Assembly (NCBI RefSeq): GCF_000153305.1
Contig: NZ_CH724108.1
Span: 372,352 to 436,351, forward strand
DNA length: 64,000 nucleotides
Direction of reading: 5' to 3'
Source of the DNA: Oceanicola granulosus HTCC2516
GTDB taxonomy: Bacteria > Pseudomonadota > Alphaproteobacteria > Rhodobacterales > Rhodobacteraceae
Shown one piece after another: positions 59,688 through 64,000 of the stretch; positions within the stretch are counted from its first letter, which is position 1; the number at the start of each line of letters is the position of its first letter. The position numbers and the translations under genes are program-made. The notes under the pieces were generated by a model. That model was not told the DNA's origin. It made no database searches and saw only the letters and a program-made list of their open reading frames with translations.

Positions 59688-60082
59688 AGGCATGGGTGGT
59701 CGGCGCGCTGATGCTGGCGGGCGGCGAGGCGGCGGCGCAGGGTTTTTCGTGCGACGTGGGGATGCAGTCGGCCTGCCTGTCGGAGGGCGAAACCGTCTGC
59801 AGCACCTTCGGCCGGTGCGTCGACAAGAATGCCGCCTGCTTCGACCGGTACCAGTGCGATTTTGAAGGTTTCACCTGCACGTCCAACGTCACCGAGTGCC
59901 AGGCGAACCTGTCGACGCTCGCCGAGGCGCACAGCGAACTGCAGGAGCGCCACGAGGCGCTGACGGCGGAGTACGAGGCGCTCGCGGAGGCGTCGGAGGC
60001 GCTGATCGAGCAGTATGACGCGCTCATCGAGTGCGTGCGGGAGACCCCGATCTCGATGGACGTCATCGACTGCACCTACTGA
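59684..60082 (+). CDS. Secreted ten-cysteine protein with coiled-coil tail, unknown function
   Basis: 132 residues. Signal peptide MKAWVVGALMLAGGEAAAQ, then a compact region with eight cysteines (FSCDVG, SACLSE, TVCSTFGRC, AACFDRYQC, FTCTSN, TECQ). A charged heptad-like helix of about 75-110 (LAEAHSELQERHEALTAEYE) carries on to the last two cysteines near the C-terminus. Ten cysteines suggest five disulfides in the periplasm or outside. Starts in the ATGA overlap with cutC, so it is co-translated. I recognise no family. Confidence 0.7.
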   Translation: MKAWVVGALMLAGGEAAAQGFSCDVGMQSACLSEGETVCSTFGRCVDKNAACFDRYQCDFEGFTCTSNVTECQANLSTLAEAHSELQERHEALTAEYEALAEASEALIEQYDALIECVRETPISMDVIDCTY

Positions 60083-60135
60083 TCGTCCGTTGCCGCGCTA
60101 GCTGCGCGTTAACGGAACAGAAAGGAATCGGTGCT

Positions 60136-60405
60136 ATGGAAGAGGTACTGCAGGGGCTCGGGATCTTCGCGCTGGTGCTGCTCGCGGTGATCGGCGCGGT
60201 GGCGGGCTATATCGCGGGAGCGGTCGCGGGGCGGAGCAAGGGGCTCTACATCGTCGTCGGCATCGTCGCGGCGCTGCTGACGCCGGTGGTGATCGCGGCG
60301 CTGGGCGTGACAGCGCTTGCGGCGGGAGGGATCCTGCTGATCCTGCTCGCGGGACTGATCGGCGCGGTGGTGGTGCTGGCCATCGTGCGGGCGATACGGA
60401 AGTAG
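60136..60405 (+). CDS. Small glycine-rich membrane protein
   Basis: 89 residues, nearly all hydrophobic. Three helices: GLGIFALVLLAVIGAVAGYIAG, GLYIVVGIVAALLTPVVIAALG and ALAAGGILLILLAGLIGAVVVL. A short basic loop AVAGRSKG follows the first, and the end is RAIRK. The GYIAG...G spacing recalls the GlsB/YeaQ transglycosylase-associated family, but the match is loose. AAGGAA lies 9 nt before the ATG at 60136. Confidence 0.65.
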   Translation: MEEVLQGLGIFALVLLAVIGAVAGYIAGAVAGRSKGLYIVVGIVAALLTPVVIAALGVTALAAGGILLILLAGLIGAVVVLAIVRAIRK

Positions 60406-60422
60406 CGAGGCGCGCGGCCTCG
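60406..60422 (+). terminator. Stem-loop after the small membrane protein gene
   Basis: CGAGGC-GCGCG-GCCTCG directly after the TAG stop. A 6-bp perfect stem without a T-run, so at best a weak or factor-assisted terminator. The region 60423-60564 towards the end of uvrB shows nothing else I can name. Confidence 0.3.
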
Positions 60423-60564
60423 GGCTCGGTAACGCGTTCCTGCCGGCCGGAGCGGGCGGCGGCAGGCGGAGGCGGTGCTCCAGTCGACCACGCTCAGTTG
60501 ACGAGCGACCACCGCCGCCGCTGGCGGTGCTCCTCGCTGATCGTTCGGCGCGCGAGCGGCAGCG

Positions 60565-62760
60565 CTACCGCCGCCGCCTCTGCACGTTGCCGCCGCGCTG
60601 CCCGGCGCGGCCGGCGGTCGAGCGGCCGTCGGCCTTGCGCGCTGTGTCGACGGCCTTGTCCACGGCCTGCTGGCGCGCCATCGGGTCGTCGGAGACGACG
60701 AGGTCCACGGTCTCCAGTCGCTTGACCTCGTCGCGCAGCCGCGCGGCCTCCTCGAATTCGAGGTTCTCCGCCGCCTTGCGCATGTCGGCCCGCAGCCCGT
60801 CGAGCACCGCCTGCAGGTTCGCGCCGGTCGGCGTGTCGATCTTGGCGGTGACGCGGGCCATGTCGGTGTCGCCCTTGTAGAGCCCGGCGAGCACGTCCTC
60901 GACGTTCTTCTTGACCGTCGCGGGGGTGATGCCGTGCGCCTCGTTGTAGGCGATCTGCTTCTCGCGGCGGCGCTCGGTCTCGCCGATCGCGCGCTCCATC
61001 GATCCGGTGATGCGGTCGGCGTACATGATCACCCGGCCCTCGGCGTTGCGCGCGGCGCGCCCGATGGTCTGGATCAGCGAGGTTTCGGAGCGCAGGAAGC
61101 CCTCCTTGTCGGCGTCGAGGATGGCCACCAGTCCGCATTCGGGGATGTCGAGCCCCTCGCGCAGCAGGTTGATCCCGATCAGCACGTCGAACGCCCCGAG
61201 CCGCAGGTCGCGCAGGATCTCGATCCGCTCGAGCGTGTCGATGTCGGAGTGCATGTAGCGCACCTTGATGCCCTGCTCGTGCAGGTACTCCGTCAGGTCC
61301 TCGGCCATCCGCTTGGTCAGCACGGTGCAGAGCGTGCGGAAACCCTGCTGCGTCACGCGGCGGATCTCGTCGAGCAGATCGTCGACCTGCGTCTCCACGG
61401 GCCGGATCTCGACCTGCGGGTCGAGCAGGCCGGTGGGGCGGATGACCTGCTCGGTGAAGACGCCGCCCGCCTGCTCCAGCTCCCAGTCCGCGGGCGTGGC
61501 CGAGACGAAGACCGATTGCGGGCGCATCGCGTCCCACTCCTCGAACTTGAGCGGGCGGTTGTCCATGCAGGAGGGCAGGCGGAAGCCGTGCTCGGCCAGC
61601 GTGAACTTGCGCCGGTAGTCGCCGCGGTACATGCCGCCGATCTGCGGCACGCTGACATGGCTCTCGTCGGCGAAGACGATGGCGTTGTCGGGGATGAACT
61701 CGAACAGCGTCGGCGGCGGCTCGCCCGGCGCGCGGCCGGTGAGATAGCGCGAATAGTTCTCGATGCCGTTGCACACGCCCGTGGCCTCGATCATCTCGAT
61801 GTCGAAGTTCGTGCGCTGCTCGAGCCGCTGCGCCTCGAGCAGCTTGCCCTCGCCGACGAGCTGGTCGAGCCGCGCGCGCAGCTCCTTCTTGATCTCGATC
61901 ACCGCCTGCTGCAGCGTCGGCTTCGGCGTCACGTAGTGGCTGTTGGCGTAGACGCGGATCTTGTCGAACGTGCCGGTCCGCTCGCCGGTGAGCGGGTCGA
62001 ACTCGGTGATGCTCTCGAGCTCCTCGCCGAAGAACGACAGCTTCCACGCGCGATCCTCCAGGTGGGCCGGGAAGATCTCGAGCGTGTCGCCGCGCACGCG
62101 GAAGGTGCCGCGCTGGAAGGCCTGGTCGTTGCGCTTGTATTGCTGGGTGATCAGGTCGGCCATCACCTGCCGCTGGTCGTATTCGCGCCCGACGACGAGG
62201 TCCTGGGTCATCGCGCCGTAGGTCTCGACGGAGCCGATGCCGTAGATACACGAGACCGAGGCGACGATGATGACGTCGTCACGCTCCAAGAGCGCCCGGG
62301 TGGCCGAGTGGCGCATCCGGTCGATCTGGTCGTTGATCATCGATTCCTTCTCGATGTACGTGTCCGAGCGCGGCACGTAGGCCTCGGGCTGGTAATAGTC
62401 GTAGAAGCTGACGAAGTACTCGACGGCGTTATCCGGGAAGAAGCTCTTGAACTCGCCGTAGAGCTGCGCCGCCAGCGTCTTGTTCGGGGCGAGGATGATC
62501 GCCGGGCGCTGCGTCTCCTCGATGATCCTGGCCATCGTGAAGGTCTTGCCCGTGCCCGTGGCGCCGAGCAGCACCTGGTCGCGCTCGCCCGACAGCACCC
62601 CGTCGGTCAGTTCCCCGATCGCCGTCGGCTGGTCGCCCGCGGCCTCGAAGTCGGTGTGCATCACGAAGCGCTTGCCGCCCTCGAGCTTCTCGGGCCGCTT
62701 CGCCTCGCGCGCGGGCGCGTGCAGCATCGGCAGGGTCTTGTCGGAATTGGCAAACGGCAT
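60565..62760 (-). CDS. uvrB: Excinuclease ABC subunit UvrB
   Basis: 731 residues; DNA-damage recognition helicase of nucleotide excision repair, loaded by UvrA and partner of UvrC. Walker A GATGTGKT (66-73), the beta-hairpin region [39 protein letters not shown] and the helicase motif QTIGRAARN are present. A C-terminal UVR motif ([19 protein letters not shown]) binds UvrC. The N-terminal extension of about 30 residues and the basic C-terminus (GGNVQRRRR) are common in alphaproteobacteria. GAGGAGC lies 4 nt before the ATG. The adjacent complex I gene is divergent. Confidence 0.97.
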   Translation of the reverse strand: MPFANSDKTLPMLHAPAREAKRPEKLEGGKRFVMHTDFEAAGDQPTAIGELTDGVLSGERDQVLLGATGTGKTFTMARIIEETQRPAIILAPNKTLAAQLYGEFKSFFPDNAVEYFVSFYDYYQPEAYVPRSDTYIEKESMINDQIDRMRHSATRALLERDDVIIVASVSCIYGIGSVETYGAMTQDLVVGREYDQRQVMADLITQQYKRNDQAFQRGTFRVRGDTLEIFPAHLEDRAWKLSFFGEELESITEFDPLTGERTGTFDKIRVYANSHYVTPKPTLQQAVIEIKKELRARLDQLVGEGKLLEAQRLEQRTNFDIEMIEATGVCNGIENYSRYLTGRAPGEPPPTLFEFIPDNAIVFADESHVSVPQIGGMYRGDYRRKFTLAEHGFRLPSCMDNRPLKFEEWDAMRPQSVFVSATPADWELEQAGGVFTEQVIRPTGLLDPQVEIRPVETQVDDLLDEIRRVTQQGFRTLCTVLTKRMAEDLTEYLHEQGIKVRYMHSDIDTLERIEILRDLRLGAFDVLIGINLLREGLDIPECGLVAILDADKEGFLRSETSLIQTIGRAARNAEGRVIMYADRITGSMERAIGETERRREKQIAYNEAHGITPATVKKNVEDVLAGLYKGDTDMARVTAKIDTPTGANLQAVLDGLRADMRKAAENLEFEEAARLRDEVKRLETVDLVVSDDPMARQQAVDKAVDTARKADGRSTAGRAGQRGGNVQRRRR

Positions 62761-62921
62761 GGAAGCTCCTCGCGAGACCCACCTACAATGCGCCGCCCCG
62801 GCGCGAGTTCAAGAGCCGCTCGCGCAGGCGTCAGGCGCGGCCCGGCCGAGGGCGCGCCAGCCGGCTTGCCTGCCCGCGCCGAACTTGCCTATATGGCGCT
62901 GAACCGAGAGGGGAACCCTTG

Positions 62922-63233
62922 ATGCGCGCACGTCTCTACCAACCGGCCCGTACCGCGATGTCGTCGGGCTCCGCCCGCACCCGCCGCTGGCTGCTCGATT
63001 TCGCGCCGCGCTCGCCCCGCGAGGTCGATCCGCTGATGGGCTGGACCTCGTCGGACGACACGCAGGCCCAGGTCCGCCTCACCTTCGACACCAAGGAAGC
63101 CGCGCTCGCCTACGCCGAGGAACACGGCATCGAGGTCGAGGTCCGCGAGCCCAAGAAGCGTGCCGCCAATATCCGCCCCGGCGGCTACGGCGACAACTTC
63201 GCCACTAACCGCCGCGCCGTCTGGACCCACTGA
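62922..63233 (+). CDS. ETC complex I subunit, NDUFS4 (18 kDa) family
   Basis: 103 residues. The family core is clear: [67 protein letters not shown] and a C-terminal [12 protein letters not shown]. It is an accessory subunit of NADH dehydrogenase found in alphaproteobacteria and mitochondria, usually encoded away from the nuo operon, as here. The ATG at 62922 is preferred to an adjoining TTG; GAGAGGGGAA lies upstream. Converges on the transaldolase-like gene across a strong hairpin. Confidence 0.92.
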   Translation: MRARLYQPARTAMSSGSARTRRWLLDFAPRSPREVDPLMGWTSSDDTQAQVRLTFDTKEAALAYAEEHGIEVEVREPKKRAANIRPGGYGDNFATNRRAVWTH

Positions 63234-63307
63234 CGGCGCGCCCGCGCCCGGCAGAACCCGACATCCGGCCCGGAGGCGCTGCCCCCGAGCCTCTGTCCTG
63301 ATAATAT

Positions 63308-63353
63308 CCCCGCCGGAGGCGTCGATCCGCTGATCGCGCGCGCTCCGGCGGGG
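63308..63353. terminator. Bidirectional hairpin between convergent genes
   Basis: CCCCGCCGGAG and CTCCGGCGGGG form an 11-bp perfect stem around a 24-nt loop that has its own GATC/GATC arms. It lies between the complex I gene and the leftward transaldolase-like gene (8 bp from its stop). There is no long T-run, but the stem is strong and the position fits a shared terminator. Confidence 0.6.
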
Positions 63354-63360
63354 TGACGCC

Positions 63361-64000
63361 TCAGACGATGGTCTGGCCGGTCTTCTTCCAGTCCTCGAGG
63401 AACGCGTCGAGGCCCTTGTCGGTCAGCACGTGGTTGGCCATCGCGTGGATCACCTTCGGCGGCGCGGTGGCGACGTCGGCGCCGATCTTGGCGGCCTCGG
63501 ACATGTGGTTGGCCGAGCGGATCGAGGCGGCGAGGATCTGGGTCTCGAAGCCGTAATTGTCGTAGATCTCGCGGATATCGTGGATCAGCTCCATGCCGTC
63601 GAGGTTGAGGTCGTCGAGCCGGCCGATGAAGGGCGAGATGAAGGTCGCGCCGGCCTTGGCGGCGAGCAGCGCCTGGTTGGCGGAGAAGCAGAGCGTGACG
63701 TTGACCATGTGGCCCTCGTCGGTGAGCGCCTTGCAGGCCTTGAGCCCGTCCCAGGTCAGCGGCACCTTGATGGCGATGTTGTCGGCGATCTTCTTGAGCT
63801 CGAGCCCCTCGCGGATCATCCCCTCGGCGTCGAGCGCGACGGTCTCGGCCGAGACGGGGCCGTCGACGAGGTCGCAGATCTCCTTGGTGACTTCCTTGAT
63901 GTCGCGGCCCGACTTCATGATCAGCGACGGGTTGGTGGTGACGCCGTCGACCATGCCGAGCGCGTGCAGCTCCTTGATGGCGTCGATGTCGGCGGTGTCT
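63361..64000 (-). CDS. Fructose-6-phosphate aldolase / transaldolase-like protein, partial at right edge
   Basis: The C-terminal 212 or so residues of the short transaldolase (TalA/Fsa) family; only the first few residues lie outside. Signatures: [27 protein letters not shown], the Schiff-base Lys in [43 protein letters not shown] and [14 protein letters not shown]. The full protein would be about 217 residues, the family norm. It acts in the non-oxidative pentose-phosphate path or as an aldolase; the two cannot be told apart from sequence alone. Confidence 0.93.
   Translation of the reverse strand, partial: DTADIDAIKELHALGMVDGVTTNPSLIMKSGRDIKEVTKEICDLVDGPVSAETVALDAEGMIREGLELKKIADNIAIKVPLTWDGLKACKALTDEGHMVNVTLCFSANQALLAAKAGATFISPFIGRLDDLNLDGMELIHDIREIYDNYGFETQILAASIRSANHMSEAAKIGADVATAPPKVIHAMANHVLTDKGLDAFLEDWKKTGQTIV

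Overview
The window is very GC-rich and strongly third-position biased. It looks like an alphaproteobacterium, most likely Rhodobacterales: it carries an NDUFS4-type complex I subunit next to uvrB, a compact liv operon, and a LEPR-XLL giant surface protein. No transposase, integrase, phage gene or CRISPR array was seen.

Layout. 1-705: remnant or 5'-truncated CHAD-domain gene and a GNAT acetyltransferase. 927-3307: a leftward two-gene catabolic unit (zinc alcohol dehydrogenase, then an enolase-superfamily dehydratase or racemase) ending in a hairpin terminator. 3407-4012: three non-coding 202-bp tandem repeats. 4167-9717: a rightward branched-chain amino-acid-type ABC transporter operon (binding protein, two ATPases, two permeases) with an alpha/beta hydrolase at its end, behind a TTGACA box overlapped by an inverted repeat. 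9689-11239: Tat-type PBP4 (DacB). 11483-11701: small membrane protein.

11698-57577 is the centrepiece. A single uninterrupted reading frame of 38.6 kb (12,869 residues) encodes a LEPR-XLL giant protein. It is built from about 24 PPC-like sandwiches in 12 pairs, three LamG domains, 17 CARDB repeats, two propellers, many Ig/cadherin-like repeats, an RHS/YD piece, a dockerin-like motif, and two enzyme-like modules whose key residues are substituted. It is followed without gaps by a DUF3467 protein, a GAF-HlyD fusion, a PqqD-like/site-2-protease/HlyD-like fusion and a short SecA-like ATPase. A periplasmic HlyD-type adaptor is divergently transcribed upstream. The set has adaptor-type parts and a SecA-type motor, but no ABC exporter, no TolC and no RTX repeats. 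I read it as a candidate dedicated export and processing system for the giant protein, with the LEPR-XLL leader as possible address tag.

57610-64000: tRNA-Ala(CGC), an outer-membrane-type barrel protein, a DUF218/YdcF protein, CutC, a 10-cysteine secreted protein, a small glycine-rich membrane protein, uvrB, the complex I subunit, and a transaldolase-like gene running off the right edge. These look like ordinary chromosome.
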